From: Scandinavium sp036495715
Lineage (GTDB): Bacteria; Pseudomonadota; Gammaproteobacteria; Enterobacterales; Enterobacteriaceae
Reading direction: 5' to 3'
DNA: 64,000 nucleotides
Assembly: GCA_036495715.1 (NCBI GenBank)
Contig: DASXML010000051.1
Location: forward strand, 1-64,000
Shown here: positions 26,529 through 34,569 of the stretch, in pieces
How positions within the stretch are numbered: position 1 is the first letter of the stretch
Layout: each line of letters starts with the position of its first letter
The notes under the pieces: model-generated
What the model saw: only the letters and a program-made list of their open reading frames with translations
What the model was told of the DNA's origin: nothing
Database searches by the model: none
Position numbers and translations under genes: made by a program

Positions 26529-27963
26529 TCTTGTAAGTGATAGCGGGTGGCGTGGTGCGCGCTTGCCAGAAATACGCGGCGAAATTTACGCGGGCATGCG
26601 CAGTCTTCTTAAAGCACCAGACGGAAGCCCGGCGGTTATTTCGTCGGATGGTGATTCCGTCATTGGTCAGGTTATCGCCGTGTGCTCTGAGGATGACTTG
26701 CAAATCATCGAGGCGATGGGGTGGATTTTTGGCGGCTTCTTCATTTCGCAGGGTGAGGCGGCGCAATTAGACGGTGCCGGTGAGTGGCTTAACGTTACCC
26801 GATACGGGATGACACAATCCGCAGCGCGCGTGGTGTACCTGCTTGAGCCTGACAGCACGGTCAATGCCGGTGATGCATTCAACGTGCAAGGCATAGACGG
26901 GGATTGGATCGTATCAGCAACCACAACCGCAGATGCCACCGCCTGTACTGGCCTTATTCTGGCTGTGGATGATGCAGCGCTGGTGGATGGCAACACGTTT
27001 GTCATTTCGGTTAACGGCACTGAATACACGACGCAATTTGAAACGGGCGACACGTCTGACACGGTGATTGCGCGCCTGTTTGGGCTGGTCATTGCCAGCG
27101 ACAGTGCCATGACCACGGAACAGACCGCATACGGTGAAATGCTGTTTGTGGCCGATGGCGTGAGTGTGGCGCGGTTTGCGTATGCATCCGGGGTGTACGA
27201 CGTTGTGCGCACAGGCATGCCAGTTGTTGCTTACTACGACTCTGAAACCGTGTTCCCGGTGGTTGATTATGGTGACGTCGTAAGTGATGACGTGCTTGTG
27301 TTGGCTAATGGCAGTCAGGGCTTTTTGATTGAAGATGATGAAAGCTATCGGGCGCGCCTGAAAGCCGCAGCAGCGGCACGCAAAACCGCTATTGGGGCAT
27401 CGCGTCCGGGTATAAAAGCATCCGTGTTGGCTGTTGAGGGTGTTTCGTTCTGTTCGGTCAACGTCAATCGGGGCATTGATACTGACGCAAACGGGCTACC
27501 AGGTAAAAGCGTGCAAGTCTTCGTTGCGGGTGGCACGGATAATGACGTTGCACAAGCGATTTATAACGCGGCGGCGGGCGAAGCTGGCACCTATGGTGGC
27601 AGTTTTGGCACAGCTACTGACGGCGACACAACAGAGACAATGTATTTTACCCGTCAGGCTTATCAGTCGGTTTACGTGGCTGTTTCTGGTGATACGTGGG
27701 ATGCAGAGACAACGGGCAAGCCCGCCGATTACAACACGGTCACCCGCTCAGTTATTGAGGATTATTTCACCAGTCTGATTGTTGAGCGTGATGTGTTTGC
27801 CAAACAGATTGAGGCAAGCCTGATGGTGGCTATGCCAACATTGACAGACATCACGGTCATGGTTGGCACCACGACCAATCCGACCGGGCGCACTGTTCCC
27901 ATCGCGTCTGGTGTCATTGCAGTCACCAACGATACCTTCATTACCATTGAGGGGGAAGCGTGA
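26518..27963 (+). CDS. Baseplate J-like wedge protein
   Basis: The 481-residue protein fits the baseplate J family: an N-terminal region with RLPEIRGEIYAGMRSLL-type sequence, EAAQLDGAGEWLNVTRYGM, and the conserved central FLIEDDESYRARLKAAAAARK followed by VLAVEGVSFCSVNVN. It forms part of the wedge that triggers sheath contraction. It overlaps the wedge gene before it by 11 bp and the next gene by 4 bp. Confidence 0.78.
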   Translation: MALNLVSDSGWRGARLPEIRGEIYAGMRSLLKAPDGSPAVISSDGDSVIGQVIAVCSEDDLQIIEAMGWIFGGFFISQGEAAQLDGAGEWLNVTRYGMTQSAARVVYLLEPDSTVNAGDAFNVQGIDGDWIVSATTTADATACTGLILAVDDAALVDGNTFVISVNGTEYTTQFETGDTSDTVIARLFGLVIASDSAMTTEQTAYGEMLFVADGVSVARFAYASGVYDVVRTGMPVVAYYDSETVFPVVDYGDVVSDDVLVLANGSQGFLIEDDESYRARLKAAAAARKTAIGASRPGIKASVLAVEGVSFCSVNVNRGIDTDANGLPGKSVQVFVAGGTDNDVAQAIYNAAAGEAGTYGGSFGTATDGDTTETMYFTRQAYQSVYVAVSGDTWDAETTGKPADYNTVTRSVIEDYFTSLIVERDVFAKQIEASLMVAMPTLTDITVMVGTTTNPTGRTVPIASGVIAVTNDTFITIEGEA

Positions 27964-28715
27964 AGCCGACAATAAAATCACCTGAAGCGCTGGCCAAAGA
28001 GCGCTTTACGGCAAAAGTGAGGTTGCCAAACAATATCAGCCTGGTTAAAGGGCTGCGTGCAAATCATGACAGCATGACCAGCGCCATTGGCTATCTTCAG
28101 ACGGGCGCGAAGTTGTCCACGGCAACGGGCGTGTTACTGGATGCGAAAGGCGAGTTTTATGACCTGCCACGCGCGGGCATGAGCGATGACGAGTACCGCC
28201 AGCAGATGCAGACGCTTTCGTCTGGCCTGACCGCATCGCAACAGAGCCGTCCAACACTCGGCAAGTACATTGCGAGCGCCTACGGCGTCACATGGCTCAA
28301 GCTGTCGGGCGTTAACGCCCCTACGGGCGCGTTGGGCGCTGTATTCAACCGCGCACCACTTGACCGCATGATTTACGTTCAGTGCGGACGGGATGCGCCC
28401 AATATTAGCCTTCCTGAAACGCTGGTCAGCGCGACCTTTGCCGGTGACGTCTACAGCACCGCCACGCGGCCAAACGTCAAAATGACGGATAACGCCCCAA
28501 TGATGCCGGGCAACGTCTTTGCGTCTGTATGGGGTGGCCTGAACTACATCAGGACTGAGCGAGCGATACGTGTAAAGGCAGGTATCACAATCCGGGTTAA
28601 GGCGGGTATGTCTGTACTCACCCGCGAAAAAACCAACGAAATTATCAGTGAAGACGCAGTCAGCCCAAAGAATACGCTGGCCACGCGCAAGGCAATCGAG
28701 GTGAGCAATGGATAG
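27960..28715 (+). CDS. Baseplate/tail protein (DUF2612-like position)
   Basis: The 251-residue protein starts with GTG overlapping the J-like stop. It contains MSDDEYRQQMQTLSSGLTAS, which resembles the structural turn seen in proteins encoded after J in myoviruses, and a duplicated IRVKAGITIRVKAGM segment near its end. Its place between J and the fibre-linker genes suggests it joins the baseplate to the fibre. The family call is uncertain. Confidence 0.5.
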   Translation: MKPTIKSPEALAKERFTAKVRLPNNISLVKGLRANHDSMTSAIGYLQTGAKLSTATGVLLDAKGEFYDLPRAGMSDDEYRQQMQTLSSGLTASQQSRPTLGKYIASAYGVTWLKLSGVNAPTGALGAVFNRAPLDRMIYVQCGRDAPNISLPETLVSATFAGDVYSTATRPNVKMTDNAPMMPGNVFASVWGGLNYIRTERAIRVKAGITIRVKAGMSVLTREKTNEIISEDAVSPKNTLATRKAIEVSNG

Positions 28716-28950
28716 TTGGGCCGCAACCGATACGTCATACCCGTCATTTAACGCGGACACGCCAAACAAACAGCAGCCTTCAGCGGAAATGCAAGCCGTG
28801 GGGTTTGCACCAACATACCAGGATAAAGGCGGCAATCTTGTTATTGGCGATCCACTTACGGCACAGCACATCAATTTCATATTTTTTGATTTGTACCAGA
28901 AGTACACCGCAGCACTTGCCCGCATTGATGAGCTTGAGGGGAAAGCGTGA
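28708..28950 (+). CDS. Small tail protein, paralogue 1
   Basis: The 80-residue product reads YPSFNADTPNKQQPSAEMQA VGFAPTY...INFIFFDLYQKY..., ending in a coiled-coil-like ARIDELEG. It closely parallels the next gene product (YPSMAEPPADMQKNGFKPTF ...LNFIFNDLYAKA..., ending LTALEG). The two appear to be a tandem duplication. Likely a fibre/baseplate adaptor from position. Confidence 0.5.
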   Translation: MDSWAATDTSYPSFNADTPNKQQPSAEMQAVGFAPTYQDKGGNLVIGDPLTAQHINFIFFDLYQKYTAALARIDELEGKA

Positions 28951-29186
28951 ATAAATTCGCCTATGTGCCGCGCCTGTACCCGATGAAAGGCGGCGATTAT
29001 CCGTCTATGGCAGAGCCGCCAGCAGATATGCAAAAGAACGGCTTTAAGCCCACGTTTACTGACCCTGACGGGAAGTTATCGTTGGGGGAGAAGGTCGAAT
29101 ATAAGTACCTGAATTTTATTTTTAATGACCTGTACGCGAAAGCCGCAGACATGGAAAGCAGACTAACCGCACTTGAGGGGGATTAA
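28947..29186 (+). CDS. Small tail protein, paralogue 2
   Basis: The 79-residue product, with a GTG start overlapping the previous stop, shares with its neighbour the YPS...PP/A.(E/D)MQ..GF.PT block, the N/H-FIF-DLY motif and a short heptad-like C-terminus. Tandem duplication with divergence is inferred. Function unknown, probably structural. Confidence 0.5.
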   Translation: MNKFAYVPRLYPMKGGDYPSMAEPPADMQKNGFKPTFTDPDGKLSLGEKVEYKYLNFIFNDLYAKAADMESRLTALEGD

Positions 29187-29822
29187 GTGGCCTTAACAGA
29201 TGATGAACTGATTGCCATCAGCGAATTACCGAACGGTAAAAACGACAACGCCACCATGCAGCCTGATTTAATCACGTTGCATGAGGTACGTGACACAACA
29301 GACACGGTATTTTCATTGCCGTACCAGAATACCAATATTGATGTTTTCGGGGGTGGTGCTGCCGGCCAGTGGTCGCTTAACTTCCAGAATCCACTACAGC
29401 GCGTTGTCTTAGACCTTGAGGTCTTTTTCGGGGATTTATCGGCAGAGAGTGCGCCACCTAACCTGTCGGCGCTTACGATGACGCTGACGGGCTTTTCAAG
29501 TGGGGTGTTGTTTTCACCGGCTACCGCGTACAACGCCGCCGCACCGGCTGACTTTTTCGGGCTGAAGGTGGCAGGGCTTACGCCAGTTATTAAGCTTGGC
29601 GGAAAGCGCCGCCGCCTTGAGCAGTCAGGGCAAGTGATAATCCCGCTGGTGGCCGTTCTGCTGTCAGAGAACCCACTGACCACGCAAGAGACATTTCGCA
29701 CGCTGTCGGTGGCACTGAAGCGCACAGACGAGACACAAACAAGCGTTGTGCCAATAATCGGCGGCATGGTCTACAGCAACCCGCTACCGTCTGCCCGTGA
29801 CCGTCTTGTGACAACCAAATGA
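29187..29822 (+). CDS. Tail-associated protein, unknown function
   Basis: The 211-residue protein starts with GTG right after the previous stop. The sequence (MALTDDELIAISELPNGKND..., FGGGAAGQWSLNFQNPLQRV) suggests a beta-rich fold. It is the last gene of the plus-strand baseplate cluster. I do not recognise the family. Confidence 0.45.
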   Translation: MALTDDELIAISELPNGKNDNATMQPDLITLHEVRDTTDTVFSLPYQNTNIDVFGGGAAGQWSLNFQNPLQRVVLDLEVFFGDLSAESAPPNLSALTMTLTGFSSGVLFSPATAYNAAAPADFFGLKVAGLTPVIKLGGKRRRLEQSGQVIIPLVAVLLSENPLTTQETFRTLSVALKRTDETQTSVVPIIGGMVYSNPLPSARDRLVTTK

Positions 29823-29913
29823 CGAATACCGCGCAAAAGTAAAAAATACAGACCATACATTTGCAACCATCAAAGCGCCGCTTTGTAACTAACAAATCTA
29901 AGGTTTGTATTTT

Positions 29914-30183
29914 ATGAAAATGATTACCCGCAAAAAGCCCGCCTTTTCTGACCTGTATCAAGCGGGAGTTTTCACGCGCATTGCCGCTGTCAAAAGTGCT
30001 GACGGCGGCGGATGGCGTCTGTTTGGCCTGTGGCGAGACAAGGACATTGCCGTCTTTGTGGAAGCGGCGCGCGGTGGTGTGCGTGAGTGGTCAGGATTAA
30101 ATTACCTGGCGGATTTTTGCGAAAGTTGCGGGATAAGTTTGTGGGAAGTTCACAGCAAGACGGATAAGAAAACGCCCGCATAG
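29914..30183 (+). CDS. Small phage protein, unknown function
   Basis: The 89-residue product (MKMITRKKPAFSDLYQAGVF..., GGGWRLFGLWRDKDIAVFVE) has TAAGG upstream of the ATG at 29914. It sits alone between the baseplate cluster and the minus-strand fibre genes. No family is recognised. Confidence 0.45.
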   Translation: MKMITRKKPAFSDLYQAGVFTRIAAVKSADGGGWRLFGLWRDKDIAVFVEAARGGVREWSGLNYLADFCESCGISLWEVHSKTDKKTPA

Positions 30184-30191
30184 CGCGGGCG
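30173..30191. terminator. Bidirectional terminator between convergent phage genes
   Basis: A 7-bp GC stem (CGCCCGC 30173-30179 / GCGGGCG 30185-30191) overlaps the end of the plus-strand gene and is followed by GTGTTTT. It also lies just past the stop of the minus-strand assembly gene. Confidence 0.6.
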
Positions 30192-30199
30192 GTGTTTTA

Positions 30200-30634
30200 T
30201 CAGGCGCTGGCGGGTGGCTCTGGCCATTCAATATCAGGCGCAAGTGATGAGTCAACGCGATTAAGCTGAACACGGTATTTTTTCCATGCCAGCAAGAGTG
30301 CGCTTTCTTCATCGGTTGCAATTTCAAGGTCTGCCGCATCCTGAAGTGGTGCAATGGCAGTCGCCGCACTGGTCATCAACTGTGTTTTTACAGTGTGCAC
30401 TTTTGCAATAAGTTCCTCCGGTGTTGCAACGTGCTCGGGTCTGTCCTGTAAAATAGGATAGCCATTTTCACCCGGCACAATCATTTGACCATTGGTCTGC
30501 CCATCCATCAGCGCCCTGTAATCATCATCCTTTACGCGTATGAAGAAGCCAGGCCATGTACCGGCGGCGCGATAAGCCGCTTCCAACTCATCATTATAAA
30601 AACCACCCGTCATTGGCTTATACACAAATCCCAT
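30200..30634 (-). CDS. Tail fibre assembly protein
   Basis: The 144-residue protein has the tail-fibre-assembly (Tfa-like) layout: an N-terminal display part (TGGFYNDELEAAYRAAGTWP), a middle GENGYPILQDRPEHVATPEE, a helical region, and a C-terminal WKKYRVQLNRVD..IEWPEPP. It acts as a chaperone that folds or joins the fibre tip. Its ATG abuts the fibre stop (TAAATG). Confidence 0.82.
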   Translation of the reverse strand: MGFVYKPMTGGFYNDELEAAYRAAGTWPGFFIRVKDDDYRALMDGQTNGQMIVPGENGYPILQDRPEHVATPEELIAKVHTVKTQLMTSAATAIAPLQDAADLEIATDEESALLLAWKKYRVQLNRVDSSLAPDIEWPEPPASA

Positions 30635-31744
30635 TTACCAGCCCTCCGCGATATACATTAATGTGACTGTACCGCCACCGGCGATATGTAAATTAAAACC
30701 TGTCTGGTCGACATTATACGGAGTCATTGCTGTGCCACCGCCAGACGCGGAGTTTTGGTTTGCAACTACCGCCGTACATATATTTGGGAAAGCCTGTGGA
30801 AACGTAATGCGCGCCCCTTCGCCAACATTGCCAATTGTGGCAGACATACGCATCGCGCCGGTACTGCCACATCGCCACCACATTAACGCACCGTTCCACG
30901 CCGCTGTATTTGGATTTGCTTTCGCGTTTACGTCATTTTTTGTAGCGAGGTGAATAAGATTACCTGAGCCTGACGCTCGCATGTAAGGGTCATTCTCATT
31001 GCTAGAGACGATGCCGACATAACTAATCCAGTCAGCGCGCGGATACCGGGAGTCAAAATTCGTCATGTTTCCCGGAATCACTTGCCCTGCAACTGTCACA
31101 TTACTGTTAATATCCATATATAACGCCGCAGTAGCGCCGTTATCTCCGATAAAATGGAGCATCATGTTGCCGAAATCACTTTTTCCGCTGCGCAGAATGC
31201 CGAGGCTCACCGCGCTACCGAACCCCACAGTTTCAGTCGAAGAAAGCCCCTTGACGATAGGTAAATATACCGAAACATCCTTCGGGCTTACATAACCGTA
31301 AGGGATGCAAAACGGGGCTGCGCTATTATCGTATTGATTTGAAAGTGCTCCGCTGCCGTCCCACGTTCCTGGTTTAATTCTGTAATGGCTTGAATTGTCT
31401 AAATAGGCAACATTGCCACCTGATGTAGGAACAGCGCCAACATCGGTCGCGCTAATGGTAATTTCGCCACTGGCATTCGGAGACTCACCATTAATGCTCT
31501 TGATTGTGCCCAGCACCTGCCATCCGGGCGCGGTCAGTCTGAATGTATCGCCATTGGTGGACACAAAAAAGAGCTTGGGCGCTGTTGTGGGGAGGTACAC
31601 TATAAGTGTGCCAGCAACAGAGTCGGGCGCGGTTTCGTTACCAGCGTCAACGGGGTATATTCCCGCAGCGGTGATTGTCTTGATGTCAGTTGTTGCAGGT
31701 AGTGCGCGGCGCATCATTAGCGCCGCATAGAAATCTTCAGGCAT
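30635..31744 (-). CDS. Tail fibre protein
   Basis: The 369-residue protein has an N-terminal phage-attachment region, a middle (INGESPNASGEITISATDVGA) typical of lambda/Mu-type fibre repeats, and a C-terminal tip like gp53-type fibres (ITFPQAFPNICTAVVANQN...YIAEGW). It would bind the host receptor. It lies on the strand opposite to the baseplate genes. I found no flanking inverted repeats or invertase that would mark phase switching. Confidence 0.78.
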   Translation of the reverse strand: MPEDFYAALMMRRALPATTDIKTITAAGIYPVDAGNETAPDSVAGTLIVYLPTTAPKLFFVSTNGDTFRLTAPGWQVLGTIKSINGESPNASGEITISATDVGAVPTSGGNVAYLDNSSHYRIKPGTWDGSGALSNQYDNSAAPFCIPYGYVSPKDVSVYLPIVKGLSSTETVGFGSAVSLGILRSGKSDFGNMMLHFIGDNGATAALYMDINSNVTVAGQVIPGNMTNFDSRYPRADWISYVGIVSSNENDPYMRASGSGNLIHLATKNDVNAKANPNTAAWNGALMWWRCGSTGAMRMSATIGNVGEGARITFPQAFPNICTAVVANQNSASGGGTAMTPYNVDQTGFNLHIAGGGTVTLMYIAEGW

Positions 31745-31754
31745 AAAGCCCCCG

Positions 31755-33296
31755 TTAAAAGGGTAAATCGTCCTCCGTTATTTCAAGACCAGAGGCGGGC
31801 GCATCAGGATTAATGAGCCTGGCCAATATTTCATTGATTTCCTCGGCGGCTTGAAAGTCGACGCGTGACAAGACCCGTTTAATGAGTGTGACCTTTTCGT
31901 CTGTAGTGCCTTCACCGTCAGCAATCTCATTGCATAGCGTCACCTTTGCGCGCATGAGCGTTGCGTGCTCGTCGTTCAGGTCAACGGCGGGTAGTTTTGC
32001 CTCATCAGGGAAAGGCGGTTGCAGGGCGTCACCGTGCTTATACGTGAACCATATGCGGTCAAGTTCTTCCGCTTCTGGCATATCCCCCATCATTTCGCCA
32101 CGCGCGGCACGCTCTTTGACTTCAGCCACCTTTGCAGCAAGGCGGGCTTGCTCATCGTCTGCTGGTGCATTCAGGCCATTTGGATCTTCCATGCAAGCTG
32201 GCGCGGCAACAGAATCATCCGGGCCGAAATGGCGCTCAATCAATGCGTCTGCTTCTTCATCAGTACCGGTGATGATTTGCGCGGTGATGAAGCCGTCATA
32301 TTCCTCGCACGCTTCCAGCCATACGCGCCGCAATGCGCGGGTCTGGTCTTCATCGTCAAAGAAGGTGGCTTCACCGCTGCGCACCTTGTCAAAAAATTCT
32401 TCCTGAAGACGGCGTTGAATTGTGTCGAGTTCGCGCAAATCACCTTTCAGAGGTTGCACGATACGGTTAATGAGGTTGATTTCGTCAGGGCTTAACGGTG
32501 CGTAACGGCGTTCTTGTTCAGCCGCGCGGGCATGTTCTTCAGCAGTGAACGGCACCGCACCCATAGCGACGGCGGCGCGCTCGGCGGCTTCACCTTCAGC
32601 GCCCGGCATTGGCAACCATTGGCGCTGGCTGGTGGTGGCTGGTGACTGTTGCGGTGCGCTACGGCGACGGCTACGACGTGACACGCCGTCAAGGTCGCCG
32701 CTGTCGTCAGGTTGCAAGCCTAATTCAGCGTACAGGGCATAGCGGCGGCAATAGGTCATTGTGTAGCCCCATTGCTGATGTTCGTCGAGTTGCTTACCTG
32801 AGCGCTTGAGCATCTTTTCAATGTCAGTGCTGGTGGTCGCTAAATGCGCCTCATGCACGGTAGCTGTTGGGATATGGCGGAAGGTGGTCACGATTTCTTG
32901 CACGCCGTCAGCATTGGTGCGCATGGTCTGTGAGTGACGCACGCCCGCCTGATACAACAGCGGTTTAATCACACGGTGCAGTTCAGGCAGGTCAGACCAT
33001 GCAAAGTGTTCTTCTTCGCTCCAGCGATTCTTAACCGGATTTTGCGCGGCATGAGACACCCACAATAACGCGGCGTGAACGTCGGCAAACTGTGAGCCGT
33101 TCGTGTTGGCTTCGTGCATAGCAGGTGCGGTGACTGGCGCGGGGGTGACCGTTTCCGGTTTTTCGACTGGATTTGAGGCAGTATTGATGACCGGGTCTTT
33201 ATTTTCGCTTTCCGTAGTCATGGGGTCTAATCCATTAAGCAGGGCGCTAACGCCACTTAAGATGACTGATACGTTATGCAGGGTATGAGTTTGCAT
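31755..33296 (-). CDS. ERF-family single-strand annealing protein (long form)
   Basis: The 513-residue protein contains the ERF core at ~residues 65-205: FADVHAALLWVSHAAQNPVK, LYQAGVRHSQTM..., and the signature YTMTYCRRYALYAELGLQ followed by DDSGDLDG. ERF proteins anneal single-stranded DNA in phage recombination, as in P22. The first ~60 residues are rich in Pro/Val/Thr, and the C-terminal ~290 residues form a long acidic extension of unknown role. AAGGAG 9 nt upstream supports the start at 33296. It sits between the fibre and terminase genes, away from other early genes, which is unusual. Confidence 0.75.
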   Translation of the reverse strand: MQTHTLHNVSVILSGVSALLNGLDPMTTESENKDPVINTASNPVEKPETVTPAPVTAPAMHEANTNGSQFADVHAALLWVSHAAQNPVKNRWSEEEHFAWSDLPELHRVIKPLLYQAGVRHSQTMRTNADGVQEIVTTFRHIPTATVHEAHLATTSTDIEKMLKRSGKQLDEHQQWGYTMTYCRRYALYAELGLQPDDSGDLDGVSRRSRRRSAPQQSPATTSQRQWLPMPGAEGEAAERAAVAMGAVPFTAEEHARAAEQERRYAPLSPDEINLINRIVQPLKGDLRELDTIQRRLQEEFFDKVRSGEATFFDDEDQTRALRRVWLEACEEYDGFITAQIITGTDEEADALIERHFGPDDSVAAPACMEDPNGLNAPADDEQARLAAKVAEVKERAARGEMMGDMPEAEELDRIWFTYKHGDALQPPFPDEAKLPAVDLNDEHATLMRAKVTLCNEIADGEGTTDEKVTLIKRVLSRVDFQAAEEINEILARLINPDAPASGLEITEDDLPF

Positions 33297-33588
33297 TGTG
33301 CTTGCTCCTTCTTGTGAGACTTATCCCCACTTTTGAGATGGGGCGGGCTGGAGCTCAAAACCGCAAGAAGTCGGCGGACGTATTACGCAGGGTATGCACC
33401 CGCGCTATTAGTCGCACTCCAGCCCATAAATCAGCACTGTGACGGCATGGCCGCCAGAGCATAAAATTTAGGCACAAAAAAATCACGCTGACGGGGTGAG
33501 TTGCCGCTTCTTGTTAAATGGTGTTTTGAGCACCGGAGACAAAATTACCGCCAATAACTGCAAAAAGCAATGACCACATACCGCAAAT
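33297..33588. other. Intergenic region upstream of the ERF gene
   Basis: About 290 bp separate the divergent ERF gene and the small plus-strand gene. Apart from operator candidate 3 at its right edge, no gene or clear structure is seen. It should contain the ERF promoter. Confidence 0.4.
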
Positions 33589-33604
33589 GAGTAAATATCT
33601 ACCC
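33589..33604. promoter_or_regulatory. Palindromic operator candidate 3
   Basis: The near-palindrome GAGTAAATATCTACCC has one perfect half (TCTACCC) matching the site at 21290 and one degenerate half. It is placed 24 bp before the small gene at 33628. Confidence 0.45.
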
Positions 33605-33627
33605 GCACAGATCAAAAGGTGATCAAT

Positions 33628-33951
33628 ATGGTGATTAAGGTAGATTCAAAAGGGTTGGCGAAAGTTGCTAAGTGGGAATTACGGCAAATTGCTTGTGATG
33701 CGGGTTTTAGGCTGGGCAATGCCGCCGATTACCGGGAAGCAAGGAAGGGTGGGATGCGCTATTACCGCCGCAATTGCATTTTTGATGAATTATATGGTCA
33801 CGGGCAGTATGAGGGCATGTTTTACGATGCCAGAGCAGACCCGCCACAAATTCTTATGCCATGCAGGTGCTGTTATGCCGAGTGGTTGTTTTATTCTGAG
33901 GATGTGAAAGAAGCTATCGCCGCCATAAAGCAAAATAAACGTGCGCTATAA
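33628..33951 (+). CDS. Small phage protein, unknown function
   Basis: The 107-residue product (MVIKVDSKGLAKVAKWELRQ..., MPCRCCYAEWLFYSEDVKEA) has AAAGGTGA upstream of the ATG at 33628 and operator candidate 3 in front. It contains a CRCC cluster. It precedes the terminase genes. No family is recognised. Confidence 0.5.
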   Translation: MVIKVDSKGLAKVAKWELRQIACDAGFRLGNAADYREARKGGMRYYRRNCIFDELYGHGQYEGMFYDARADPPQILMPCRCCYAEWLFYSEDVKEAIAAIKQNKRAL

Positions 33952-34038
33952 CCCAACCCCGCAACGCTCCCACAAGTAAACCAATTCAATAACCCATACC
34001 CCGTGCGGCAACATTGCGCGCATGGGGGCTTTTTGTGC

Positions 34039-34569
34039 ATGAAAAAAATAAACAAGCGTGATGAACGCTTTGCCCGCCTTGTTGCGGAAGCCACAACAGC
34101 GCCGGGCTTTTGTTATGCGACATCCAGAGAACGTGAGTACAAGGGTTTTAACGACGATTACCAGGCTGACCAGCTACTCAAAGATAACGATATAGCCAAA
34201 GCCGTTAACACGTACCGCAATCACATTCTTTCGCGTGATGTCCTTTCACGGCAAGAGGCTTTAGTAAAACTGACGGCCATTTTTCGCGCGCCTACAGCAG
34301 CGGAAATATTCAGGGAGCTTGACGGGTTGTCAGGGCTGCGAATAGACCCCGACATCATGAAGGCAAAAATGGACGGGCTTGAACTGACAGGCGTGAAGCG
34401 GATTAAGCGGACAAAGAACGGACTGGAAATCGTCGGTTATGACCTTGACACGCTGGCTGCACGCATCCTGCAACTGGCCGGGGTGGATGTCAGTAAACCA
34501 ATTACAGAAGAAGGCAAAAGCACAGCACGCCGCATGCTGGCGGATATTTTCGGGGGGATGGCGTCATGA
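34039..34569 (+). CDS. Terminase small subunit
   Basis: The ~176-residue protein precedes the large subunit with a 4-bp overlap. It shows the terminase small-subunit pattern of a DNA-binding N-terminal helix-turn-helix region and the segment DIAKAVNTYRNHILSRDVLS RQEALVKLTAIFRA, then a coiled oligomerisation part and a C-terminal ARRMLADIFGG. It recognises the packaging site. The ATG at 34039 is preferred over an in-frame GTG at 34003. Confidence 0.75.
   Translation: MKKINKRDERFARLVAEATTAPGFCYATSREREYKGFNDDYQADQLLKDNDIAKAVNTYRNHILSRDVLSRQEALVKLTAIFRAPTAAEIFRELDGLSGLRIDPDIMKAKMDGLELTGVKRIKRTKNGLEIVGYDLDTLAARILQLAGVDVSKPITEEGKSTARRMLADIFGGMAS

Noticed and set aside
30635..31744. Invertible tail-fibre segment
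   Set aside because: The fibre genes are on the opposite strand, but no invertase gene or flanking inverted crossover sites were found.
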